NCBI GenBank assembly: GCA_910577405.1
Contig: CAJTMG010000041.1
Span: 1 to 9,930 of the forward strand
Source of the DNA: an uncultured Oscillibacter sp.
GTDB lineage: Bacteria > Bacillota > Clostridia > Oscillospirales > Oscillospiraceae
Reading direction: 5' to 3'
Length of the DNA: 9,930 nucleotides
Part shown: piece by piece, positions 1 to 5,501 of the stretch
Numbering within the stretch: position 1 is the stretch's first letter
Layout: every line of letters begins with the position of its first letter
Translations under genes and position numbers: made by a program
The notes under the pieces: model-generated
Told to the model about the DNA's origin: nothing
Seen by the model: the letters and a program-made list of their open reading frames with translations, nothing else
The model's database searches: none

Positions 1-428
1 CCCATTTCGGCCAGCCTGTCCAACAGTTCCAGGCTGACCATGCCGCGGAAAGACTGCGTTTTCTGCTCCCACTTCAGCCGCCGCCAGCTTTTGATGATGT
101 GGAATTGTTCACTATCCAGGCCGCTGACTTGCAGGACGTTCCCCCGGAGGGTCAGCTTTCCCGGCCATGCGAAGGGCAGTTCCGGCAGTTTTGTGTCCGT
201 TCGTTTCGCGGCATTCTGTTCATCCCAGAGCCGGTCCCGGTACCCAGCCACCGCCGGAGGAAGACGGACCATCCTGGCCAGCCTGCTCAGCAGCTCCAAA
301 TCCGCGGGACCGCTGAAGATTTGTGTCTCTGTGTTCCACTCCATACGATTCCAGCTTTCGATTGCGGTGCGCTGCTCATCGCTGGCATCCTTAATCAGCA
401 GGGTGTTTCCCAGCAGGGCCATTTTCAT
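1..428 (-). CDS. Probable SNF2/DEAD-type phage helicase, N-terminal part (3' end beyond window)
   Basis: The frame is open from ATG at 428 to the window edge (142 codons), with a purine-rich AAAGGGTGGG ribosome site just upstream. The visible part contains two ungapped tandem copies of a module of about 48 residues, 89 residues apart: residues 6-53 and 95-142. Both carry the pattern GN-L-(I/V), EQ, I-SW-R--W---TQ-F-G---LELL-RLA-M. I count about 22 identical positions. The pattern (hydrophobic strand, IxSWxRxxW, then a leucine-rich helix) resembles the HARP-like substrate-recognition segments found ahead of SNF2/DEAD motors in clostridial phage helicases. That assignment is from memory of the family. 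No Walker motif is in view because the motor would lie outside the window. The start overlaps the upstream 95-residue gene by 38 nt, so the two are co-translated. ORF existence is well supported; the function is inferred. Confidence 0.6.
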   Translation of the reverse strand, partial: MKMALLGNTLLIKDASDEQRTAIESWNRMEWNTETQIFSGPADLELLSRLARMVRLPPAVAGYRDRLWDEQNAAKRTDTKLPELPFAWPGKLTLRGNVLQVSGLDSEQFHIIKSWRRLKWEQKTQSFRGMVSLELLDRLAEM

Positions 429-678
429 AATTCCCACCCTTTCTGTCGAGAGCCCGAATTGCGATACTTCCTCGAAAGACAAGCGTCTCATAGTCCCGAA
501 TGACAGCAGGCAAATCGCGAATAAGTTCCTCCACCGGAATTCCAAGGACTTTACATACCTGACTCGTCATAACAAGCCAATTGAACAGAATGTCCGCGCT
601 GCTCCCACGGACCTCCATCTTCGATTCCCCGCTGCTGGTTGTTATGGACAGCCGGCCACTTCTTTTCTTGATGTCCAT
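391..678 (-). CDS. Small conserved-type phage protein, function unknown (95 aa)
   Basis: ATG at 678 follows a GGAGGG ribosome site and lies 1 nt after the stop of the 3D-domain gene (TGA-T-ATG), so it is translationally linked to that gene. A longer in-frame extension upstream lies inside the 3D-domain gene and is not needed. The protein is soluble and has no transmembrane segment. An N-terminal basic beta-like part (MDIKKRSGRLSITTSSG) is followed by a predicted helical core with ADILFNWLVM and VEELIRDLPAVIRDYE. The 3' end overlaps the next gene by 38 nt. I do not recognise a named family. The position between membrane and helicase genes in a leftward early operon suggests a small accessory protein of the replication region, but nothing in the sequence assigns a role. 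Confidence 0.7.
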   Translation of the reverse strand: MDIKKRSGRLSITTSSGESKMEVRGSSADILFNWLVMTSQVCKVLGIPVEELIRDLPAVIRDYETLVFRGSIAIRALDRKGGNYENGPAGKHPAD

Positions 679-679
679 A

Positions 680-1495
680 TCAGCCCTCCACCCAATAGAC
701 GTCAGCCCTGTCAACGCCCAGCCAGAGCGCTTCGGCATGGCTTGCGACACAGATATCAATGCGATTGCCGGTAATGCCAGCCCCGGTGTCGTCAGCCCGG
801 AGGTAATGCAGAACGCCGTCCCCGTAGTCCACCAGCACGTCGGCCCCCAGGGGAATCACCGCCGGGTCCACAGCCGCGCTGACGTAAGGAGTCGCCTGCA
901 AGCCGCTTGCGGTAACGCCGTCAGTTTTGCCGCAGCACCGCACGCAATGGGCGTCGTAATATGTAACGCGGACGTCCTCCAGCTTATGGGCGCGGGCCAA
1001 CAATGCGGCTTCAATGCGTTCGTTCTCGTTCTCTTCCGGGGCGTCGGGCGCGTTCTGGACGGCCTGGATGGTCCTGACGATTGCGGGAGGCTCCGGAGGC
1101 AAGGTCTGCTCCGGCTGGACGCTCTCACCCCTTGCGTTGATGGCCAAAGCCGACATCAGGATGGTCAAGGCCGCCGCCGCGATCGTACCCGCGCAGACAG
1201 CCTTCCAGATCCTCACGGCCTGCTCCGCGTCAATGGCCCTCCGGACAGCGGTCCAGCGTTCATCCTGGGCCTTGAGCGCGGCATGATCCTTCGTCTCCAG
1301 AAGGTACCGCTGGAAACTGTCCAATCCGCCCTCCAGTTTCTTCAGGCGGGCGTCCTGATCCTTCAAACCGCTCTCTGCATCCGACAGACGGACTTCCTGC
1401 TCGTATGCCCCGCATGTAGCTTCTTTCAGGCCATCACGGATGTTCTCCACGTCTTTCTCCATCCGCCGCAGTCGTTTCGCTTGTTTTTCGCTCAC
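680..1495 (-). CDS. Membrane-anchored coiled-coil protein with C-terminal 3D domain
   Basis: This 271-residue protein has three parts. Residues 1-90 are highly charged and heptad-like, predicted coiled coil. Residues 98-119 form a hydrophobic membrane segment (CAGTIAAAALTILMSALAI). Residues 175-271 are a 3D domain, the double-psi barrel fold named for three conserved aspartates, found in YabE/YuiC-type and MltA-related cell-wall proteins. Visible hallmarks are VDPAVIPLG (D210), DDTGAG (D235/D236) and GNRIDI (D247). Topology is probably N-in, with the 3D domain outside acting on or binding peptidoglycan. A proline-rich linker (about 125-160) separates membrane and domain. The start is GTG at 1495, 6 nt after the upstream stop, with AAGGA about 10 nt away; a nearer ATG is out of frame. 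It is odd to find a wall-active domain in an early region rather than a lysis cassette. The family call is confident; the role is inferred. Confidence 0.85.
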   Translation of the reverse strand: MSEKQAKRLRRMEKDVENIRDGLKEATCGAYEQEVRLSDAESGLKDQDARLKKLEGGLDSFQRYLLETKDHAALKAQDERWTAVRRAIDAEQAVRIWKAVCAGTIAAAALTILMSALAINARGESVQPEQTLPPEPPAIVRTIQAVQNAPDAPEENENERIEAALLARAHKLEDVRVTYYDAHCVRCCGKTDGVTASGLQATPYVSAAVDPAVIPLGADVLVDYGDGVLHYLRADDTGAGITGNRIDICVASHAEALWLGVDRADVYWVEG

Positions 1496-1501
1496 TTGCT
1501 T

Positions 1502-2092
1502 TCATTCCTTCCCTGTTTTGTCACTCTTTCGCCAACTGTTCCACACCTCGTCAATCAGCTTGTGGCACGGTTCCAGACCATTGGTATGTACCCACTGTTC
1601 CAACGCCTCGCGCTTCCCCTCACGTTCGTACATCTCCATCACGTTGTAGTCCGGCTCCAGGGTTTCCCTATTGAAATAACCGACGCACGTATGATTTGCC
1701 GTACACATCCACACACGGACCTCGATGTACCCGCTCATTCCGATGTCAGGATTGATGGTGATAATGAGGTTCCCCATCTCCATGCGGAAGTACCCTTCAA
1801 GGCTCGTCCCCCGGTCCGCTTTCAGGCCCTTCGCCGTGCCGAACTCCTGGAGGGCCAGCTTCCGGGCCGTCGCCAGCGTCAGCCGGAATCCGCCGGGGTA
1901 TTCTTTCAGCAGGAAGCTGCCGCAGGTGTCGTAGGGCATCCGGGTCTTGAACTTGGGGTACCGGCAGTGACCGCACATGACCTCTTCCCCCTCGTCGCTA
2001 TAATGCTGGTAGTAATACTGGCAGTTGACACACAGCGGGGTTTCGGACGTCAGGTGCTTGTAATAGAGTTCCTTGCGTTCTTTCTCGGTCAT
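1502..2092 (-). CDS. Cys-rich, probable zinc-ribbon phage protein, function unknown (196 aa)
   Basis: ATG at 2092 is preceded by a near-perfect AAAGGAGG ribosome site, so the start is secure. The N-terminal 60 residues contain CVNC (C21, C24), CGHC (C40, C43) and C57. The spacing suggests a zinc ribbon with four of these cysteines as ligands. The rest (about 70-170) is a mixed alpha/beta region with LIITINPDIGMSGYIEVRVWMC, followed by a charged C-terminal helix. It sits between the short intergenic stretch holding an opposite-strand small transcript and the 3D-domain gene, whose start follows 6 nt after this stop. I do not recognise a named family. A metal-binding accessory or DNA/RNA-binding protein is plausible, but only the cysteine pattern supports that. 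Confidence 0.75.
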   Translation of the reverse strand: MTEKERKELYYKHLTSETPLCVNCQYYYQHYSDEGEEVMCGHCRYPKFKTRMPYDTCGSFLLKEYPGGFRLTLATARKLALQEFGTAKGLKADRGTSLEGYFRMEMGNLIITINPDIGMSGYIEVRVWMCTANHTCVGYFNRETLEPDYNVMEMYEREGKREALEQWVHTNGLEPCHKLIDEVWNSWRKSDKTGKE

Positions 2093-2112
2093 AGAAAATT
2101 CCTCCTTTTCGC

Positions 2113-2141
2113 TTGCATAGCCGGCAGGAGGGTGTTATACT
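2113..2141 (+). promoter_or_regulatory. Rightward extended -10 promoter for a short RNA
   Basis: TTGCAT (2113-2118), a 17-nt spacer, then TG-T-TATACT (TG at 2133-2134, -10 at 2136-2141). This is a near-consensus sigma-A promoter with an extended -10. It points right, against the leftward genes on both sides. The predicted start is near 2148. Confidence 0.65.
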
Positions 2142-2147
2142 ATCCTC

Positions 2148-2224
2148 ATGCGGGCCGATTGGTATGTTCAATTGGTTCCGCCAGCCCCGTCAGGTGCTCC
2201 AACGCCTGATGGGGTGTTTTGTTA
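2148..2224 (+). ncRNA. Predicted small RNA of about 75 nt in the antirepressor/Cys-rich gene gap
   Basis: A near-consensus rightward promoter predicts a 5' end near 2148. An intrinsic terminator (10-bp stem 2185-2194/2205-2214, then a T-rich run) ends the transcript near 2224. Ahead of the terminator is a short potential stem (ATTG/CAAT) and the linker TTGGTTCC. An ATG coincides with the predicted start (leaderless, 30 codons), but it has no ribosome site and the terminator lies inside that ORF, so a non-coding RNA is the simpler reading. It does not overlap either flanking gene, so a trans-acting role, or interference with early readthrough, is more likely than simple antisense action. Promoter and terminator are seen; the transcript is inferred. 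Confidence 0.5.
2185..2224 (+). terminator. Rightward intrinsic terminator
   Basis: CCCCGTCAGG (2185-2194) pairs with CCTGATGGGG (2205-2214) over 10 bp with one G-U pair. The loop is 10 nt and TGTTTTGTTA follows. The T run lies on the + side only, so it serves rightward transcription. Confidence 0.7.
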
Positions 2225-2236
2225 TGTTGTCAGGTG

Positions 2237-3043
2237 TTAGGCGTTGCCGATGGATTTCAGGGGCCTCACGACAACGCACCTCCGGGTTTTGCCATTAATA
2301 TAGATGGGCACCGAATAGGCCATCTTTCCGCCGGGTTCCTTCATGGCTTCGATGTAACCTTTGGAGTAGAGATACCGCTTTGCCATTCTGGAGCTGACGC
2401 CCTTCGTCTGACAGTAGCAGTTGAACTCGTCCACATTGAACAAATAGCCTCGTTCGGACGGTTCCCTGCCCTCGATCAGTTCCCGGACGAATTCATCAGG
2501 GTCAAGCTTGAATGCCGTAGTATCCATCTTCCGGATTTCCGGCAGTTCCAGCCCGCCTTTCTCCAGAAAGCCCAGCACGTAGGGCAGTCGTTCGTTACGG
2601 CAGTTGGCCACGATGGACGCGGCGCGAAGGTAATCGTCCGTGGTGATGGTCCGCTGTTCCACCGCCGGGGACCCCAGGAACGCCGCCGCCAGCACGTCCT
2701 TCGCCCGAAGTTGGTACTGTTCCAGCCGTGCGGCTAACTCCGGCGTCTCCCGCTCCATCTTGGGCGTGATGTTGATTTTCGCAAGCCAAAGGGGGACGTA
2801 GTCCAGCTTGATACAAATGACCTCTTGATTGCCGCCGCTGGTAGGGAGCGGGAAATTTCTCGCCCCTTTAGTCAAGACCTTATCAGCCTTGATTTTCTGA
2901 ATCTGATTGTCACGCTGATTTCGGGTCAGGCCGATTCCGTCGCACATCCAGCGGACACCCGCCCAGATTTGGTTTTCCGGGTCCCGGGCGGCCATCAGCT
3001 CCGCGCCCAGGAACGGCACCCGCTTGATTTCAAGGTCTGCCAT
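2237..3043 (-). CDS. Phage antirepressor, P22_AR_N-type N-terminal domain
   Basis: The start is ATG at 3043 with GAGAGGAGG 7 nt upstream; the open frame continues upstream but lacks a better site. Of 268 residues, about 5-122 match the P22-type antirepressor N-terminal domain: FLGAELMAA, WMCDGIGLTRNQRDNQIQKI, ICIKLDYVPLWLAKI, then a LEQYQLRAKDVL helix. The C-terminal part (about 175-268) has YLFNVDEFNCYCQTKGVSS, a basic helix and INGKTRRCVVV, and looks like a winged-helix module. Proteins of this family relieve lysogeny by binding phage repressors; here the partner could be the 7312-7923 repressor, although small antirepressor-domain proteins can have other regulatory roles. Its first 13 codons and ribosome-site region are duplicated at 4099-4143. 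Confidence 0.82.
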   Translation of the reverse strand: MADLEIKRVPFLGAELMAARDPENQIWAGVRWMCDGIGLTRNQRDNQIQKIKADKVLTKGARNFPLPTSGGNQEVICIKLDYVPLWLAKINITPKMERETPELAARLEQYQLRAKDVLAAAFLGSPAVEQRTITTDDYLRAASIVANCRNERLPYVLGFLEKGGLELPEIRKMDTTAFKLDPDEFVRELIEGREPSERGYLFNVDEFNCYCQTKGVSSRMAKRYLYSKGYIEAMKEPGGKMAYSVPIYINGKTRRCVVVRPLKSIGNA

Positions 3044-3049
3044 GTGATT
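3005..3049. repeat. 45-bp direct repeat, left copy (antirepressor start)
   Basis: It matches 4099-4143 at 44 of 45 positions (difference at 3017/4111); weaker similarity runs on for about 19 bp to the right. It covers the first codons and start codon of the antirepressor. The repeats bracket a two-gene module of 1049 bp. Confidence 0.9.
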
Positions 3050-3070
3050 CCTCCTCTCTTTGTTGACTCC

Positions 3071-3099
3071 TTGTCCGCCTTCATTTTTCGTGATATACT
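3071..3099 (+). promoter_or_regulatory. Rightward extended -10 promoter of the zinc-finger gene
   Basis: TTGTCC (3071-3076), 17 nt, then TG-A-TATACT (TG 3091-3092, -10 3094-3099). The predicted start is near 3106, giving a leader of about 45 nt with two Shine-Dalgarno-like sequences (AAAGGAGG near 3108 and AGGAGGTGAT at 3136-3145). Confidence 0.7.
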
Positions 3100-3150
3100 G
3101 TCCTGTGAAAGGAGGCAAATACAAAAAACAGGCACAGGAGGTGATTTGAA

Positions 3151-3585
3151 ATGGTAACTTGTGAAGAATGTGGACTTACGTATGCTGAGGATATTGCATC
3201 GGATGTACGCAAACATTCCAGAAGGCATGAAAAGTATTTGCTTGCTTGTGAACATTTCGGCGTTCTGTTTCCTTACAAAGAACGTGAGAGAATTAAGGAC
3301 AGGACCTCTCCCATTATTCATGCTCAAAAGTGGAACACTGGCCGCGAGTTCAGTCTTCAGGAGAAACGCGCTGCTGCCGTCGAACAGATCAGGGCGTATT
3401 TCTCAAGGAGTGTGGAGAGTTGGGATTACAGTCTCTCTCATCCTCCATTTAAGGAATATGCCGCAATGCTTTTAAATCAAAAGCGCTGGTCGGAGGATAT
3501 TGATCCGGATGTTGCCCAATTGCTGATTAAAGAATTTGGCCAGCTGCCCGGAATTCCAGAGGGACACACTTACTGCAAACGGTAG
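3151..3585 (+). CDS. Small protein with N-terminal C2H2 (ESCO-like) zinc finger; candidate lysogenic-conversion gene
   Basis: The protein has 144 residues. ATG at 3151 is served by AGGAGGTGAT (3136-3145), complementary to the 16S rRNA 3' end. Residues 4-26 give C-x2-C-x14-H-x3-H (C4, C7, H22, H26) in a CEECGLTYAEDIASDVRKHS context, the layout of the zinc finger found in cohesin acetyltransferases of the ESCO/Eco1 type. No acetyltransferase motif follows. The remainder is a predicted helical domain with two SRSVESWDYS/PPFKEYAAMLLN-like stretches, not recognised. The gene has its own promoter, is antisense to the early operon, and is AT-richer (46% GC by my count) than its neighbours. It converges on the 162-aa gene with 3 nt between stops. 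It lies within a module bounded by 45-bp direct repeats, so it was probably acquired as a cassette. DNA or RNA binding is likely; the function is otherwise unknown. Confidence 0.8.
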   Translation: MVTCEECGLTYAEDIASDVRKHSRRHEKYLLACEHFGVLFPYKERERIKDRTSPIIHAQKWNTGREFSLQEKRAAAVEQIRAYFSRSVESWDYSLSHPPFKEYAAMLLNQKRWSEDIDPDVAQLLIKEFGQLPGIPEGHTYCKR

Positions 3586-3588
3586 TCG

Positions 3589-4077
3589 TTACAAATGCTG
3601 CTGCCGTCTCTTGCTCTCCTCTGCGTCCACTCTTGCCTGAATCTCCGGTTTGTACGTTCCCCAGAATCGGGCCATGGCCACGGGGAAATCCGGGTCGTAG
3701 TCAATGACAAGCCGGATTCTTCTATCCTTCCGAAGATTGTCAAGCACTGCTGTCAGCCGGGCCAGAGCCTTCGGGCTGTCCGGACCCAGTTCTGTTGTGT
3801 ACTCTCCGCTGGGAAAGCCGTCGTCCTCGTAGCGGAAAACGTCAAAGCCGGCCTCAAAGTATTTGAAGTGCTGGTAGATATCAGCGGGAGTGAGACCGTC
3901 TTTCGCACAGTCAGCGGACGCCTTGCTGCCGGGCTGTTCACTGTACCAGCCGCTCAAATCATCCTGCTGGCTCCGGAGGACAGTAAGGAACGCCCACAGC
4001 CGGTCCCCTTTCAACCCTTGCTGGCGGCATTTTTCAAGAATGTCACCAGCGAGGGTTTTCATCTTGTCGTCCAACAT
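3589..4077 (-). CDS. Phage protein of unknown function (162 aa)
   Basis: The ATG at 4077 has GGGAGG 7 nt upstream. An alternative in-frame ATG at 4137 would add 20 residues, the first 13 of which (MADLEIKRGPFLG) are the duplicated antirepressor N-terminus. I treat that as a leftover of cassette insertion. The protein is soluble and charged. It has a helical N-terminus (MLDDKMKTLAGDILEKCRQQ), a central acidic/aromatic part (IYQHFKYFEAGFDVFRYEDD) and a beta-like part with RRIRLVIDYDPDFPVAMARF followed by a basic tail. No family was recognised. It converges with the zinc-finger gene (stops 3 nt apart), and both sit between the 45-bp direct repeats. It may be expressed as part of the leftward early transcript, since no separate promoter is evident. 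Confidence 0.72.
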   Translation of the reverse strand: MLDDKMKTLAGDILEKCRQQGLKGDRLWAFLTVLRSQQDDLSGWYSEQPGSKASADCAKDGLTPADIYQHFKYFEAGFDVFRYEDDGFPSGEYTTELGPDSPKALARLTAVLDNLRKDRRIRLVIDYDPDFPVAMARFWGTYKPEIQARVDAEESKRRQQHL

Positions 4078-4098
4078 AATTCTGCCTCCCTCCCTCGT

Positions 4099-4143
4099 GC
4101 CCAGGAACGGCCCCCGCTTGATTTCAAGGTCTGCCATGTGATT
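4099..4143. repeat. 45-bp direct repeat, right copy (orphan antirepressor start)
   Basis: This is a copy of 3005-3049 with one mismatch. It encodes MADLEIKRGPFLG in frame with the 162-aa gene and retains its start codon, but its ribosome site is weaker (AAGGAGATGAG). It marks the right edge of the inserted two-gene module. Confidence 0.9.
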
Positions 4144-4169
4144 TCTCATCTCCTTCTTAATTTCTCTGT

Positions 4170-4340
4170 TCAATTCATACCCGAGAGCGTGAGAATGATG
4201 TATGCCCACCCAAGACCTTTCACGATCCCAACCACAACCATGAAAAATAGTTCCAATTTGAACAGTGCATCAGAATGGATATCAACAAAATACTGCATGT
4301 TTGCCCTCAGATAGGCGATCCAGTCTTTCAGTCGTTTCAT
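4170..4340 (-). CDS. Small membrane protein, function unknown (56 aa)
   Basis: ATG at 4340 follows AAGGGGGTG at a usual distance and lies 19 nt after the upstream gene's stop. An amphipathic, basic N-terminal part (MKRLKDWIAYLRANMQYFVD) precedes one hydrophobic segment at about residues 29-53 (ELFFMVVVGIVKGLGWAYII). It is probably a single-pass inner-membrane protein with its N-terminus in the cytoplasm. Small membrane proteins in phage early regions often act in superinfection exclusion or inhibit host membrane functions, but nothing specific is visible here. In the inferred ancestral arrangement it lay directly upstream of the antirepressor, before the 3050-4098 module came in. Confidence rests on the ribosome site, the tight spacing and the coherent composition. 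Confidence 0.65.
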   Translation of the reverse strand: MKRLKDWIAYLRANMQYFVDIHSDALFKLELFFMVVVGIVKGLGWAYIILTLSGMN

Positions 4341-4359
4341 TCAATTACACCCCCTTGGT

Positions 4360-4770
4360 TCATATTCCCCCGAAGGGCTCTGCCGGGTGTTCGTGCTGTT
4401 TCCAACGAAGATCAAGATCATCGGTTAAGACCGCAGCCTCTACTAAAGACCGAACCATCTTGACTGTTGCCTCGGTCGGGACGGTTTCGCTTTTCAGCAA
4501 AGCCTTTGCCTTGAGAAGACAGTCGCTTTCGACCTGCTCCCACAAACTTCCTGCTCCCGTATCGCTCACCTCCTTTCGCTCTCCGGCTGGCCGCGCCTTT
4601 GCCGGTTTCTGGGACATCAAGCGTTCCTGCGATTCCATGCCCTGGATAAACCCTTCGGCCGCCGCCAGAAGCAGGGGCTGTTTACCCTTCGGGATGCTGT
4701 GAAGAAGAACAGCAAGTTCGCAGGCGTCCTTGACGTGCTCCATGGTGTACTTAGGCTGTTCCGTGTTCAC
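4360..4770 (-). CDS. Phage protein of unknown function (136 aa)
   Basis: The start is GTG at 4770, overlapping the upstream stop as GTGA, with AAGGA 6 nt ahead. This is classic translational coupling. The protein is mostly helical: residues 10-50 (MEHVKDACELAVLLHSIPKG then LLLAAAEGFIQGM) form an amphipathic helical pair. A Lys/Ala/Pro-rich linker follows, then a second helical region with SLWEQVESDCLLKAKALL and VKMVRSLVEAAVL. No catalytic motif or metal site is visible and I recognise no family. It lies in the middle of the cluster of very small leftward genes. Confidence 0.75.
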   Translation of the reverse strand: MNTEQPKYTMEHVKDACELAVLLHSIPKGKQPLLLAAAEGFIQGMESQERLMSQKPAKARPAGERKEVSDTGAGSLWEQVESDCLLKAKALLKSETVPTEATVKMVRSLVEAAVLTDDLDLRWKQHEHPAEPFGGI

Positions 4771-4952
4771 GCCGTTTCCTTCCGTTTCCCCGGCGGTACA
4801 ATCTCGCCGGTATCCTTACGCACAACGGTGACCTTCGTCAGTTCCACGCCGCACTCCTTCGCGACGGACTCGTTGAAAATCCTCCTCAGCGTCTCCGCAA
4901 TCAGCCAGATATTCGGCTCATTCAGGAACACGCCGCCGTCTACTTTCCTCAT
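4767..4952 (-). CDS. Small phage protein of unknown function (61 aa)
   Basis: ATG at 4952 has GGAAGGAGG at a typical distance. The much longer open frame reaching to 5336 has no better start and runs through the opposite-strand promoter, so the short form is preferred. The protein has MRKVDGGVFLNEPNIWLIAE, a helix (TLRRIFNESVAKECG), then VELTKVTVVRKDTGEIVPPG and a basic tail. The stop overlaps the next start by 4 nt (GTGA). No family recognised; probably an early accessory protein. The 265-nt gap on this strand upstream is occupied by the rightward gene at 5046. Confidence 0.72.
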   Translation of the reverse strand: MRKVDGGVFLNEPNIWLIAETLRRIFNESVAKECGVELTKVTVVRKDTGEIVPPGKRKETA

Positions 4953-4990
4953 GCTTCCGCCTCCTTCCTCTCTTGAATCTTCTTTTTGGG

Positions 4991-5019
4991 TTGCCCCTCC
5001 CTCCCGCCTGTGGTATGAT
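4991..5019 (+). promoter_or_regulatory. Rightward extended -10 promoter of the 82-aa gene
   Basis: TTGCCC (4991-4996), 17 nt, then TG-G-TATGAT (TG 5011-5012, -10 5014-5019). The predicted start near 5026 leaves a leader of about 20 nt made almost entirely of the ribosome site. Confidence 0.65.
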
Positions 5020-5045
5020 TGGCGTGGAGGAAGGGGGTGAATGTG

Positions 5046-5294
5046 TTGACACGTTCTGAGTACAACAAAATCGTGGAGTGCATTGTGGCGGACGAACAGG
5101 AGCGTTTGGGGGAGTCCATCAACGCTGTTTTCGAGCAGGAAGGACATAACCGTGACGCGCTCATTCATGCGGCTGTTCAAGCGTTGCAGAGCCAGCCCGC
5201 CACCACCGCACGTGTTGTCACTGAGATTCTCGATCAGCTCGGGCTGCTTCCAGCTGATTCTGAAGCTCCCGATGAAACTTCTCAGCAAAAGTAG
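5046..5294 (+). CDS. Small helical protein on the antisense strand, function unknown (82 aa); candidate lysogeny-expressed gene
   Basis: The frame is open from 5019, but translation should start at TTG 5046 (8 nt after the AAGGGGGTGA core at 5031-5040) or GTG 5043. The ATG at 5041 is out of frame and stops at once. The protein is acidic and almost entirely helical: SEYNKIVECIVADEQERLGE, then DALIHAAVQALQSQ, then TTARVVTEILDQLGLLP, with a disordered tail. It has its own promoter and runs against the early operon. Its last 77 nt overlap, in antisense, the 3' end of the leftward 55-aa gene. It could be a small regulatory or antidote-type protein; the sequence does not decide. Confidence 0.62.
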   Translation: MTRSEYNKIVECIVADEQERLGESINAVFEQEGHNRDALIHAAVQALQSQPATTARVVTEILDQLGLLPADSEAPDETSQQK

Positions 5295-5385
5295 AAAAGA
5301 CGTCTTCCTCCTGCCGCTCTTGTACCGCCAGTGCAAGGGCGGCGATTTCTTCGGCTGTGCCGTTCAATACGATAATTGCCCGCAT
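5218..5385 (-). CDS. Small phage protein of unknown function (55 aa)
   Basis: ATG at 5385 follows GGAAGGAGGTGA, close to a perfect ribosome site. The translation begins MRAIIVLNGTAEEIAALALA. It then becomes an acidic helix ending LQNQLEAARADRESQ. The short beta-strand-plus-helix start is common in small phage proteins that neighbour HTH genes, but I recognise no family. The 3' 77 nt overlap the rightward 82-aa gene, so the two mRNAs are complementary there. Confidence 0.65.
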   Translation of the reverse strand: MRAIIVLNGTAEEIAALALAVQERQEEDVFSTFAEKFHRELQNQLEAARADRESQ

Positions 5386-5389
5386 CTCT

Positions 5390-5482
5390 TCACCTCCTTC
5401 CCGTTCCGTGTCTGGCCGCCGGGTCAGGCGCTGGCTGTTCAGCCCGGAAAGTGCTCCTGCGCGGCCATTTCGTGCCTGCCAT
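5390..5482 (-). CDS. Possible 30-codon ORF, arginine/proline rich
   Basis: ATG at 5482 lies downstream of a weak AAAAGG site; the ORF ends in a TGA 4 nt before the next gene's ATG. The product starts MAGTKWPRRSTFRAEQPAPD and is strongly basic. It fills the 116-nt gap between two better supported small genes. The fit into the operon favours it; the length and weak ribosome site do not. Confidence 0.25.
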   Translation of the reverse strand: MAGTKWPRRSTFRAEQPAPDPAARHGTGRR

Positions 5483-5501
5483 GCAAAGCAGCCTTTTCTC
5501 C

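Noticed and set aside
1999..2004. TATAAT on the + strand inside the Cys-rich gene
   Set aside because: No -35-like sequence lies at 16-18 bp and no TG extension is present, so it is probably a chance match.
581..2209. Long rightward open frame of 542 codons
   Set aside because: It lies wholly antisense to three leftward genes with good ribosome sites and recognisable content (3D domain, Cys motifs). Its own start has no ribosome site and its composition is that of a GC-rich shadow.
2148..2240. Leaderless 30-codon peptide starting at the predicted transcript start
   Set aside because: It has no ribosome site, and the intrinsic terminator falls inside the frame, so most RNAs would lack the stop codon. 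Kept only as an alternative to the small RNA.
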